Source: Thozetella sp. PMI_491 (lineage: Eukaryota; Ascomycota; Sordariomycetes; Chaetosphaeriales; Chaetosphaeriaceae). Taken from it: a stretch of DNA of 64,000 nucleotides. The notes beneath the pieces were generated by a model. That model made no database searches. It was not told where the DNA came from and was given only the letters and a program-made list of their open reading frames with translations. Of the stretch, positions 33,904 to 45,167 are shown in pieces. The position numbers and the translations under genes are program-made. Each line of letters opens with the position of its first letter. Position 1 is the stretch's first letter. The DNA is taken from NCBI GenBank assembly GCA_021432635.1, contig MU270071.1, positions 158,392 through 222,391 of the forward strand, written 5' to 3'.

Positions 33904-36900
33904 TTAGGCCTCGTTCTTAGCTGTCGCCTCGTTGCCTTGCTCGCTTGCTGGCTTCGCTGATTTGCCTTCGCGTTCCTTCTGGCCCTCAACGCTCTCGTGA
34001 GCCTCGGGAATCGGCTCGTCAGGCACCAAGGCACCGTCTTTCTTTTGGTTCTTGGTGCTCGAGTCAACCCCCTCGACGTCCGGATGCGGTGGCGCGACGC
34101 CGCCCTGAGGATCCACTTCCTCCGGCAATTGAATTTCGTTGCCATCGGCGTCAACGACACGAGTCCTAGTCTCGTAGCGAGTCTTAAATTCAACCTTGCC
34201 CTCGAGCGCCTTGACCTGCTCCTCGTTTAGGATGTTGCCGTCCTGGTCTCGGTACTCGACTCGCTCCTCGCGAGCAACGATGCGCTGCCCGGGGGGCGGC
34301 GGTGCGCCGGAGATATCCGCCTGATGCCCTGCCGGCTGCTCGCCACCCAGCGGCTTCTGATTGGCATCGCCGCCTGCTGGCGCCGCGTTCACGGGCGGGG
34401 GCGCGGCCGCCTGCTCGGTTGGGACCGGCCCTTGGCTGCTAGTCGGGAGGGACTTGTATGCATCATACTGTTGCCAACCATTGTTGTTAGCCAGAGGCTC
34501 CGCGTGCTCTTCTCTCTCTTCTCCGTCGCCGCCATCTCCTTTGGGCTTTGCCGTCTCTTGGAATCCGCTCACACTGCCGCCTACGGTGACAGGCCCGGAC
34601 GTGTTCCTTAAGCCCGATAGCAATCCGATGCTATCGGAACCACATCTGGCGCATTGTTCGAGGGCACTTGCTCCTTCCACGTAGGTCCAGCTTCTAGTGT
34701 CGCTGGGGCATCTTCCTCTCGGGGATCGCTTCGGGGGGAGCACTTACGCTGTCGAGGAAGGTGTTGCAGTCAAAGTCCCATGTGTCGAACACCTTGATGC
34801 GGTTGCACTCTGCCTTAGTCCACGCGTTGCCGTAGGCAAGGGGCGCAAAGAGGCTGAAGACGGCAACAGATACAGCCAGGAGGGCAACAGCGCTAGCCCG
34901 GTTGATGATGGGATTCTCCTTGATCCCTAGCCCGGAGAAGCGCGCCGTGGCAAAGTCGAAGACCTGGCAGAACGCGATGATACCGAAGTAGAGGGCCGGG
35001 AAGTAGTGATGCAGGAAGAGTTGACGCTGCATGAGGTAGAACGGGAAATAGTGGAAGGCCCAGCCGAGGACTGATGTGCCGATCTCGAAGTCAAACCGCT
35101 TGAAGGTGGGATTGCTGTAGTCGTTGCAGCTACGCTGCCACCGGAGAACAGCAATGCCTTTGAAGAGGACATAGATGAGAACGGCCGCAGTAGCGCTGTA
35201 CCACACGATCGGGTTGCCGATCAGATAGATCTGGCGGTGGTCCTTACCCCAGAAGTTGATGCCGCGCCTCAGGATGGGCCACGATGGCGGGCGAGAATCC
35301 CAGGCGTGTGACTCGACAAGCCCGGCATTGGTCTTCCACATTACCGCCTGAAGCTCCAGGAATTTGCCGAAGAAGCCGGGGTTAGCATAGTTGACCTTCT
35401 CAGCCTTATCGCCAAGCAGGGGATGCTCGTTAGACTCGATGTACCAAACACTGTTCGGGAGAGTGCCTCCCTTGGCACAGGTAACTTCCTGCTGCTCTGA
35501 CGCCCAGTCCGGAAGCTTCACCTTGTGGGAGAACAGCACGCAGCCAGTCATGATGTGGACAAGCTTGAACTTGGTTTCGATAGTGCGAACGCGAGTCTGG
35601 GCAAGGCCGCCAGCGCTCTTCTTCTTCACGATCTCGACGCGGAACAGGTCGTTGGCGTCGCCCTCAAATCCCTCATAGCCGTATGCCGACACCTCGTTCT
35701 GCCAGTCAGCCTCGGTGACTGGAGGCCGAACGTCGTGGGAGTGAAGGCGGCGGTGAGTGGGCAGGTGGTACAGCCGGATCACGGATCCATCCTCGAGGTA
35801 AGGGAGTTCAGGGAGGTTGTCCCAGGCAGCCGTCCCGTTGATGGGCTCGCCGTGGATGTCAAGAGGCTGCGTCTGGTTCTCGATATGCCAGATGTTGTTC
35901 TCATCCTTGTGCGGGTACAGGGTAATCTGCTGCTGCTTAGAGCCACCGGGGTACATAAGAGGATGCGAGTGGAGGTATCCGCCCTGGGTGTTAACGTGGC
36001 GCAATGTAACCCGGCTGCCCATCAAAACGTCGACGGGGACATCCTGCATGCCTTTAGAGTTGAGAGTGGCCTGAAACTCGGAGCTCATGAAGCCGTCACC
36101 GTCGCCCGGATTAACGAGGCAGACGAAGTGGATTGCAAACATGGCCAAGTAGAAGGTCGCAGGGATGACGATAAGGCACAATACGCGAGCCATGAAGTGC
36201 TTGGCAAATACGCGCTAGACGTTGGTTAGCACCGGAGTCAACGAGAGAGCGCAGTTGCCTGCCCCAACGTTTAAAAAGCACCTACCACGGTGACGTTCTT
36301 CGGGTCGCCTAGCAGAACCCACAGCTGAACGAGGGTCAAGCTACCAACCCAGGCGATCGTGAACAGTCCAACCCACTTGATGCTGACGGTTGCGCCAAGG
36401 CCCAGCCCGGTCATGGCAAGCCAGAACCACCAGCTGGGCTCGAAAGCCTTGGTGGGGCCAAGTTCGTGCTGGTTGGTAAAGGAGGTGAAGGCCAGTGCTG
36501 TGAAGGCAGTTGCAATCATCAGGGGGGAGTCGAGGAGGATCAGGCGCGCTTGGGTAAGGAGTCCGTTCTCTGAAGGATAGGTTAGCCAACGAGGCAGGCA
36601 AAGGGGGTAGTGGTGGACGGCAAAGACGCACCAAAGATGACGAAGCCAGCCCCTAGGATCGCCGTGGACGTGCGGCATCCAGCAGCTTTCAAAGTGAGGA
36701 ACATGCTTGGCGCCAGGAAGATGCCACACAGGGCCGGAAACATGCGCATGGCCACGTACGGGACGCCAGGCTCCAGGTAGTCTTTACCGATGTCCTTGAA
36801 ATCGAACTCGCCGTCGAATCCAGCCAGGTAGCCGAAGAGAGTGATCATGAGCTTGGCGAGGGGAGGGTGGACGTCCATGAAGAACTTGCCCTTGATGTAC

Positions 36901-37215
36901 TTGGAGGCAAATCCACCAAAGCTGCAGTGGCAGAGCCAATTAGTACTTGCGGAATGGCCACACGGCTCCAGGGGGTACATACTGGACCTCGTCGAACACG
37001 ACACTGGTGGGCTGGTAGATGCGGAACAGGCGAACGATGGCCGCGAGGATGGTCACGCCAAGGGCAACCTGGAAGTCGGAGACGGGGAGGAGGAACACAT
37101 CGTTGTCGTCGACGCCCTCCGACGTGTATTCATCCTTACTCTTGGCCGGCTTCGCATTCGGCTTTGCGTGCGAAGCGGCCGGGGGCGGCGACTTCGCGCC
37201 AGCAGCTCGAGCCAT
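33904..37215 (-). CDS. pmt1: Protein O-mannosyltransferase, PMT1 subfamily
   Basis: Five exons, 37215-36983, 36921-36632, 36569-36286, 36214-34748 and 34467-33904, give 945 aa. The enzyme sits in the ER membrane and moves mannose from dolichol-phosphate-mannose to Ser/Thr of secretory proteins. The catalytic Asp-Glu pair (residues 75-76, in VVFDEVHFGGF) lies just before the first intron. Conserved KFFMDVHPPLAK, ENGLLTQARLILLDSP and KWVGLFTI follow. The large luminal loop carries the MIR repeats (GGYLHSHPLMYP, YHLPTHRRLHSHDVRPP, HIMTGCVLFSHKVKLP). Assignment to PMT1 rather than PMT2 or PMT4 rests on the C-terminal tail, where VEYRDQDGNILNEEQVKALE resembles the end of yeast Pmt1. That tail is on its own exon after a 280-nt intron and is about 170 residues long, acidic and disordered. 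Confidence 0.93.
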
Positions 37216-38794
37216 CTCGGCAAGCTGTCTCGATGATCGCTATCGGGGCCCGGGGGTTCGCGCGGGCGGTTAACGTCGAGGCGGATGGCTACTTCGCGGT
37301 TCAGTTGTGAGGAGAAGTGTACGGTGGGTGGCGGACCAGGTAGGGGGAAATCGAGATTAACGAGAGTCGAGAAGGGGTAAGAAGATATTACAAAACCGTC
37401 GTCATTGGGGTCCACGGGAGGCGGGCTGACGAGAAAAGAAGAAAGAATCGGTAGCAGCTGGGACACAGGAAGAAGACCCGACGACGCCCTGGGAAGAGGG
37501 GAGGCAGAGTCTGTCTATCGAGTTGTCGTGCTTGTTGGCTTCATTCACCCTAGGGCTGAGAGCTGGAAAGGGGTTAAAGGGCTGAGTGGGAGCGCAGCTT
37601 GCATGCCATAAATTTCCAGTTAAAGGTGGCCTCATCGTAACCTTCCCTGGCAAGATGGGATTAAACCATTGGCTCAGCTGTCAGTATGACGGGTCCCCAC
37701 ATTGCGAGGGGGGCAGTCGACGCGGCGCGCGACCCACGTCCCGCCCTGGGCGATCCCCTTGGTCCTTCCCGCAGAACGGTCGACGGGCGCTCACTGCGAG
37801 CTTGTTTCGCCCGGGTTTTCTCGCCTACGGCCGTTTTCGCGCCCAGGCGAGCCAGCAGAATCCTCCCTTCCTTCCTTGGAGAATTCCAAAGCCAAAAAAA
37901 AAAAAAAAAAAGGCTTTCTATGCGGCCGAGACAAGAACGGCATTGCAGTGAAGACCCCCTCAAGACTATCTGAGGGAGACACAGCTCAGATACCACTGCC
38001 GTTCAGGACAGATCTTGATCTTGCCCGCATCCTGAACAAGACCAGTACCCCATCCCGACCTAGAAGAAAAAGGGCGGAGGAGAGGGAAATTGGCACAGTG
38101 TACGGAGTACCGAAGAGTAGATACATACAAAATCCATGCGCCTGGACATTGGTCCGGCCTCGTATTTTAGAATTGTCGGTTCCAAGCTGTCTACAAAAAA
38201 AAAAAAGAGGGGGGAGCAGTACCCTAACTTAGTGCCTCTGTGCACTCCAAACGACGGGTGGCTGTTGGGCAACCCCCAAAGTCATTCCTCTCCCTGAGTT
38301 CGGCAGCCTCTGGAGCTCGGTATTTCCATGGCGTAGGCAATAACGAGGTACATGTTGCGGCGATGTCCGCCACTTCGTGCCAGCCAACCCAAACAGGCTC
38401 AAGGCGGAAGAGGCAGATACCCTCCTGAACAGTACCGTAATCCATGTCATTTGCAAACAAGCAGTGTATGTGTCGAAGAACCAGACTTAAAAGTCACGCT
38501 GGGAGATAGAGGGACTGTCCCAGTTTTCTCAACGTAGGTACCTGTGGTAGTACTGTAGTACCTTCGCAGCTACTCCATACGAGTACCGGAGGAGCTTGGA
38601 GCTCAGCTGCTGAGCTGAGGCCCGAAAGAAAAGCGAGCCGCAGCCCACAAGGGTGCCCCACATAAGATGGAACCCAGGTGGCGCTCGGACCAAGCCAGGT
38701 TTGTCGCGCCGGCTCTCAAACTTTTCGAGCGCATCCAACCGACCATCAACGGCCATCCCCTGCCGACAACACTAAGCCAACAGTAGCAGCAATC
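37216..38794. promoter_or_regulatory. Divergent promoter region of PMT1 and PRP21
   Basis: This 1.6-kb stretch lies between two divergent starts. An 18-base A run occurs at 37894-37911 and a shorter one near 38195. Small palindromic GTAC-rich segments are at about 38535-38595. No exon is recognised. Confidence 0.55.
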
Positions 38795-40486
38795 ATGGCG
38801 GTCGACACAAACGGCGCCGCGGCAGATGCTTCGCTCGACAACCTCAAGCCCCCTCCGGGCGTCATCATCCCCCCGCCAGGGGAGATTCGCGAGGCAATCG
38901 AGAAGACGGCGGGCTATGTCATGCGAGGAGGACTTGGCCTGGAGCAGCGCATCCGCGAGAACCATGGCTCCAACCCCAAGTTCAGCTTCCTCATGGCCGC
39001 CTCTGACCCTTACAATGCATACTACGAATGGAGAAAAGACGAGATCAAGGCGGGCCGAGGCACCGCCGTCTCTGCCGGCCGTGCGGGACCGGCCGCTGCG
39101 GTGCCGGCCAAGGAGGCTCCCCAGGGCCCCCCCCAGCCGCCCGACTATCGCTTCTCCGCGCGTATGCCGCGCATGAGCCAGAAGGACCTGGAGGTTGTGC
39201 GGCTTACCGCGCTCTTTGTCGCGAAGAACGGTCGCCAGTTCATGACCCAGCTCGCCCAGAGGGAGACTAGCAACCCTCAGTTCCAGTTCCTGATTCCCAA
39301 CCACACCTTCCACAACTTCTTCCAGAGTATGGTCGACCAGTACACATTTCTTCTTCGCGATAGCGGTGTCAACGGAGAAGGTACCAAAGCGCAAGAGGAA
39401 CGCGTCTCGGACCTACGGGAGAACGTCTCCAACCGCCTCAACGTTCTCGCGCGCGCCAAGCAGCGCGCCGAGTTCACGAAGTGGCAGGAGAAGGAGAAGG
39501 CCAAGGCTGAGGAGGAGGAGGAGAAGAAGAAGATCGAATTCGCCAGTATCGACTGGAATGACTTCGTCGTCGTCGAAACTATTGTCTTCAGCGAGGCCGA
39601 CGAACAGGCCCAACTACCCCCACCTACCACCCTCAATGACCTCGAGTATGCCACTCTGGAGGAGAAGAACAAGGCCTCGATCAGCTCAAACCTCAGGATC
39701 GAAGAGGCATTCCCGTTCGACGATACGAACTACAACGCCTACCCACCACAGTCCTACGGCGCACAAGCTCAGCCTCCTAGCACCAATTTCCCGCAGGTGT
39801 CTGTGCAGCTGCCTTCCCGCGGCCCCCCTGGACCGCCAAACGGGGTCGCTCCAACCGTCTGGGCGAAGTCTGCCCAAGAGGAGGAGGAGGAGCAGCGCAT
39901 CCAGGAGCGCGAGATGGCGCAGGCGCGGATGCACCAAGCGCAGAGCGAGGCGAGGGGCAGCACTGCTCCAATGAAGATCAAGGATAACTATGTCCCAAGG
40001 GCCGCCGCAAGGGCAGCCAACAGAACTGGGGCCCAGATGACCATCTGCCCGAACTGCAAGCAGCAGGTACCCATGAACGAGCTCGAAGAGCACATGCGAA
40101 GTATGCCCCCCTCCCCAGCCCTATCCTTCTCTCGTCTCTCTAGCTGTTCCTGCGAGCTGTTTTGTCAGAGTAACAGGTGCTGACCCATCGGTTTAGTTGA
40201 ACTCCTCGATCCGCAATGGAAGGAGCAAAAAGCCAAGGCCGACGCCCGGTACGCTACGACGAACCTATCCACGGTCGATGTGGCCAAGAATCTCAAGCGC
40301 CTCGCGAGTCAACGTACAGATGTGTTCGACACGACGTTGGGTGAGAACCTCACCGAAGAGGAACAGGCTCGGAGAAAGAAGGTGGCCCTCAATAGCTTCG
40401 ACGGCAACCCAGAAGGGCGCCATCAGGCAGTCAACGTCGAGGAGCAGATTAGGGCGATACACCAGAGGTTCTCGGACAAGAAGTGA
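38795..40486 (+). CDS. prp21: Splicing factor Prp21 / SF3A subunit 1
   Basis: Exons 38795-40100 and 40197-40486 give 531 aa. Two SURP domains are clear: residues 30-80 (EIREAIEKTAGYVMRGG with PKFSFLMAASDPYNAYYEWR) and about 127-186 (MSQKDLEVVRLTALFVAKNG with FQFLIPNHTFHNFF). A long charged helix follows, then the Prp21 core, and CPNCKQQVPMNELEEHMR, a short zinc-finger-like segment cut by the intron and continuing IELLDPQWKEQKAKADAR. The protein ends with SF3A1-type VDVAKNLKRLASQRTDVF. It belongs to the SF3a part of the U2 snRNP, which helps choose the branch site. The frame has no earlier ATG. Compared with human SF3A1 the ubiquitin-like C-terminus is absent, as in other fungi. Confidence 0.94.
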
Positions 40487-42121
40487 TCGCCTGACACCGC
40501 TCTCAAACATTTTGCTCTCGATCGGAGCTCTCAGGCCGTATGAGCCGAGATAAGCCGTGTTGACGTTGACGGCCGGTAGCTTGTGTGGGATGTTGTCCGG
40601 TTGGAAGGTGAGGAACGCGGCTCATCGGTCATCTGTTCTGCCTTGGCTCACACCAGCACCCTTTCGCAGCCCTCTCATACCGCTTTCACCCGCGGCCTTC
40701 GGAGCGTGAATTCAAGATACCAGATAAGCAGGCGCCCCCGGCGAGGCACAAGGCCCGCGCGCTCGCAGGGCCAGGGGGTATTTTGTAAGTTAGAGTTTGC
40801 AGTGTGGGCCAGGCCTGAATGCCACGTCTTCTGACATAATTGAGGTTCGGATATCAAGCCTCGAAAATATACCGTCATTGTGGGTGAGGTACATTCACGG
40901 CGAGATCTTTTCTTCCATGGTGGTGAAACGCACCCGTGCTGAATATTGCCCGCAATGCTCGCGGGGGGCATTTCCAACCTATCTTGGACGGGCTTGTCGA
41001 GTGTTGTCTGGCCACGCGCCACTCGTCCTACATGAGCAGTTCTATTTGGCACCCAGGGAAGCCGGGTCCCATCGTTTTCTCTGGTTGTCATCATGATCCC
41101 GGGGCTTCCCAACCATGCTCATCAACCGCAAACAAGCGAAGGCGCAAGGAGACGGCCTTGCTCAAAGGCGTCACATGCCTAGAGCCTGCTAAGACCCAGA
41201 GACACCGTCCGTTTGTCCATCTTTTCCCCGAGGACGGCTGTCGTCTTCTCCGCTGCGCCGTCGGCGGAGTTTTCTCATCTCGGTCAGTAGCTGCCGGCTC
41301 CAATACAGCGTCACAATTCTACGTCAGTACAATGACCGTCATGCTGGCATTCCTCTACAATCAATAGCTGGGGCATAGTTGGGAGTAAATTTCGCCACAC
41401 ACATACGTATAGAAAGAGAGTGGCAGAAGAAAAGGTGGTCAAGTAAATGTAAACGAAACATGGCTGTCAGTCTGTTCACGGGACAGACGAAATGATTTTT
41501 GTAACACCAGTCTCTGGTCAAGGTCGGACTTGAATCTTATGATCTCGTCTGGGTCGCGTGACACCTTTCGTGGCCCTCGCAGGCGGGCAGCATCTTCGGA
41601 GACCATCGTTGTCGGAGGGGAGCCCGCCTTTGTCGGAGAGGTCCAAGTGCTGCTTGTGCCTCTTGCCAGTCTGTCGGGTCCTGCCGCCCAGGATCGCTGC
41701 CGCCTTCCCCGCCTCAAGGGGACCATGCCAAAAAAGGACTCCAGGATGGGGGCCTTGGCTTGCCTGATGGCATCAGAGCTCTTCGACTCCTCCCACCCCC
41801 ACCTTTTTTTTCTTTGGACGGACGCCGCCCGAGCTCGCTCTCTCCCCCGCCGCCGCCACCAGCGACGAAACATTACCACGACCCTCAGCAGTCTCCACAG
41901 AAGACAACGCAGCGATCGCATCGTAGGTCCGGCAATTGGATCTATCGTCTCGGCCCCTCCCAAAACCAATTCCTTGCCACATTACCGCGAAAACGGCGTC
42001 CAACACCGTAGACGGCGGCGGCCCCGCGGACGAGGGTAGCAGCAGCAAGGCACAGAAGCAGACATCCCCCCCTCCTGTGTCGCCTACCAGCCCGACAGCG
42101 GCTCGCTTCCACCGGCCCATC
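40487..42121. other. Intergenic and leader region before SNX3
   Basis: No separate gene is recognised. From about 41936 the SNX3 frame is open upstream of its ATG and reads Ser/Pro-rich (SPPPVSPTSPTAARFHRP) without a start codon, so a longer N-terminus from an unseen upstream exon cannot be excluded; otherwise it is a 5' leader. Confidence 0.5.
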
Positions 42122-42818
42122 ATGCAGTCCATGCCAGATACGCGACAACAGTCGTTTGACGAAATCTACGGCCCGCCAGAGAACTTTCTCGAAATTGAAG
42201 TATGTTAGCTCACGCTCTCGTGTCGGAAGCCCCTCCCAGCCGTGAAGGCGCGAAACCCCTCGTGAGCAAGAATCCAGATCGCCGCCGCAGCGCCTAACCC
42301 TGCCTCTCGCCCCCCCTCTGTCGGACAAAAGCAAACAGGAAAGGTATACGTGCAAAGAAAAGTAGAGGTTTTGCTGACCACCGCCTCGTCATCTCTAGGT
42401 CCGCAATCCGCGCACCCATGGCATCGGCCGTCACATGTACACCGACTATGAGATACTCTGCCGGACCAACATCCCCGCCTTCAAGCTGAGGTCGTCTGTT
42501 GTGCGGCGGCGCTACTCGGACTTCGAGTACTTCCGCGACATCCTGGAGAGAGAGAGTGCGCGGGTCACCATCCCACCGCTCCCTGGCAAGGTCTTCACCA
42601 ACCGCTTCAGCGATGACGTGATCGAAGGGCGCCGTGCTGGACTTGAGAAGTTCCTCAAGATCGTCGTCGGGCACCCCCTGCTGCAGACAGGAAGCAAGGT
42701 ACTCGCTGCTTTTGTGCAAGGTAGGCTTCCTTGGGGGCCTTCTCCCCGTTCGCGACTACGACCCTATTAAGCTAACCCCCGGTCTCTAGATCCTAACTGG
42801 GACCGAAATGCCTGGTGA
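42122..42818 (+). CDS. snx3: Sorting nexin SNX3/Grd19
   Basis: Exons 42122-42199, 42399-42720 and 42790-42818 give 142 aa, the length of a minimal PX-only sorting nexin. The start [20 protein letters not shown] is typical of fungal Grd19. The PX domain fills the rest, with the PI3P-binding [10 protein letters not shown], the proline-rich PPLPGK and [10 protein letters not shown], ending [15 protein letters not shown]3 binds PI3P on endosomes and, with retromer, recycles cargo to the Golgi. Both introns have standard ends (GTATGT and GTAGGC donors). The frame continues open after the TGA for 60 codons (see 42819-43001). Same strand as PRP21 and RIM2. Confidence 0.95.
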
Positions 42819-43001
42819 ATCTTACGGCCGGCTCGTTTCGCGACGGCTTCCTCGTCGCTAACTGACAACCAAATATCTGGCCAAACTCGCATGCCGAGGA
42901 AGCTACGCAAACGGCCGCCAAAGTCCTGGATGGAGATACAGGCATTACAAAAACTAGCTGACGAGGAGGACGAGGCACCTGCTGTATCATCTGGTTGGTG
43001 A
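42819..43001 (+). other. Open extension after SNX3 stop; small ORF of 36 codons inside
   Basis: Directly after the SNX3 TGA (42816-42818) the same frame has 60 sense codons before the next TGA at 42999. Its second half, from an ATG at 42891, reads as a compact charged peptide: basic MPRKLRKRPPKSWMEIQ, then acidic KLADEEDEAPAVSSGW. It may be a stop-readthrough tail of SNX3, an independent microprotein, or a chance open frame in GC-rich 3' UTR. The base after the stop is A, not the C of the strongest known readthrough context. Confidence 0.3.
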
Positions 43002-43896
43002 TGCGGAGGCAGCTATCGGGGGAAGCGTCATTACCTTAAACCCATATGGATACTGAGCAGGACGTGGGACAAGTAAGGGGAATGCCGGTCTGCACGAACG
43101 GGACTGGTCCCCCGCAACGTATACCTATCCTCCACGCGCACCCTTCTGCCATTCCAATTTCCCGGCGGATTTCCTAGCCTCAAGGGGTGTGGGACTGTTT
43201 CCCTTCACAAATTTTCAGTGGAAGCGGCGCTCACCTGTCTAGCCTACCTAGGAATCGTGCCATTCCGTCTCTGATATTTGTTAACATCTCTCTCCTTTGA
43301 TGATTCCCATTTAGCGTTTCTGCTACATAGCGTCAATACCAACTAGCTAATGGATCCGTTTTGCTGCAACGGTTCACCTCCATATATGGACACATCTCTA
43401 AGGGTCCAAGACGTTGAAATCGTCGCCAATGTATGAGTGGCGCAACTACGGAATAGGCTATGTAGAGACTTGCCTTGCTGCTTGTTAGATTACATACGCC
43501 AAGGGGGTCGCTAATTACTTCATACATACAGTACACGAGCTGCCCCTGAAAGGTAGTCCAGTATTTCGGAAGTTTTCCGGCTAATCCTTCTCGGAGGCCC
43601 CTGCTCTTAAAAAAAAGTTGAAATCATCATTCGCGTTATCGGGGCGATAACGATAGGTTGGAAATTGTGAACGCGACCGACCTACCCGGCACAGTCCAAT
43701 GCCGCTTGCTCTGAAAACCTACGAGTATCCTTCCTACTAGGCTTGCGCTGTGCTGCAATACCGAGGAACGCAAAGCCACACAATGCTGAGCCAAGAAGCT
43801 TTTATTCTCATCATTACCTTCTAGGCGCACACTAGCGATACCTGTTTCGACTCTCCAAAGCCCCGAGCTTCGTCCCGCTCCTTCGCGCCGCGAAAA
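43002..43896. promoter_or_regulatory. Intergenic region upstream of RIM2
   Basis: It holds the SNX3 3' region and the carrier promoter. Relatively AT-rich DNA lies at about 43260-43530. No exon or tRNA is recognised. Confidence 0.5.
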
Positions 43897-45167
43897 ATGG
43901 CTTCGACCATGTCGGCAGCACGAAAGGGCCCTTTCCACGCGCCGGCGGCTAGCCATGACGAGCTCCCGCTGGTTCAGTCTAGGGAGACCGGAGATGTCAT
44001 CCCGGAGGCTCGTTCCGCCGGCGTGGTGGTGCCGACCAAAGCTAGCCCCTTCGCAAAGTCATGGGCGCATCTCGTCGCCGGAGCGTTCGTACTTCCCCAC
44101 GACCGCCTTAGCATGCTTCAACTTGGTCACTAACTTTGGATTGAATCAGTGTCGGTGGCATGACTGCTGCGGCGCTGACAGCGCCGCTCGATGTGCTCAA
44201 GACCCGCCTCCAGTCCGACTTCTACCAGTCCCAGCTCCGAGCGTCCCGGGCCGTGCAAACATCCACCATGAACCCCCTGCGGGCTGCAGGATACCACCTC
44301 AACGAAACGGTTCAGATCCTCGCGTCGGTATATCGCCAGGAAGGGCCGCGGGCCCTATTCAAGGGGCTCGGTCCGAACCTTGTCGGCGTCATTCCGGCCC
44401 GTTCTATCAACTTCTTCACCTACGGCAACGGAAAGCGCGTGATTGCGCAGTACCTCAATGGAGGACAAGAGGCGGCGTGGGTTCACTTGAGCGCCGGCGC
44501 CGTTGCTGGAATCGTCACGAGCACGGCCACGAACCCCATCTGGATGGTTAAGACGCGGCTGCAGCTCGACAAGAACGTGGCGGCGCAGAGCGGCGGCGTG
44601 ACGAAGCGTCAGTACAAAAACAGCCTAGATTGCATCCGCCAGATCATCCGGAACGAAGGGATACGGGGGCTCTATAAAGGCATGAGCGCCAGCTACCTCG
44701 GCGTCACCGAGTCAACGCTGCAGTGGACCCTGTACGAACAAATGAAGTCGGCCTTGGCACGACGCGAGCAGCGTGTTCTTGCGAGCGGGCGAGAGAAGAA
44801 CTTGTGGGATCATACGGTCGCCTGGACCGGGACGGTCGGAGCTGCCGGAGGCGCCAAGCTGGTGGCAGCTATCCTGACCTACCCGCACGAGGTGAGTTGC
44901 CAGCTCGAGCTACTGGATGCAGTGGTCTATCGCAGTGCTAACCCAAGCCCTTAGGTTGCCCGGACTCGGCTGCGGCAAGCCCCGATGGCCGACGGCCGGC
45001 CCAAGTACACTGGGCTCGTCCAGTGCTTCAAGCTCGTCTTTAAAGAGGAAGGCATGCTAGGTCTCTATGGAGGCATGACACCCCATCTGCTCCGAACGGT
45101 CCCGAGTGCTGCCATCATGTTTGGCATGTACGAGGGAATTCTGCGCCTGCTCAATGCGCCGTCATGA
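43897..45167 (+). CDS. rim2: Mitochondrial pyrimidine nucleotide carrier Rim2 (SLC25A33/36 type)
   Basis: Exons 43897-44084, 44150-44891 and 44955-45167 give 380 aa. Three mitochondrial-carrier repeats are present with signatures APLDVLKTRLQ, TNPIWMVKTRLQ and YPHEVARTRLRQ. The second half of each shows the usual EG-x-R-LY/FKG pattern (RQEGPRALFKGLG, RNEGIRGLYKGM, KEEGMLGLYGGM). Insertions in the first matrix loop and the YPHEVARTRLR third signature are those of Rim2, which exchanges pyrimidine (deoxy)nucleotides across the inner membrane to supply mitochondrial DNA and RNA synthesis. The first 50 residues are a variable, disordered N-terminal extension. Introns are 65 and 63 nt; the second one separates the PHE and VARTR parts of the third signature. 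Confidence 0.93.
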
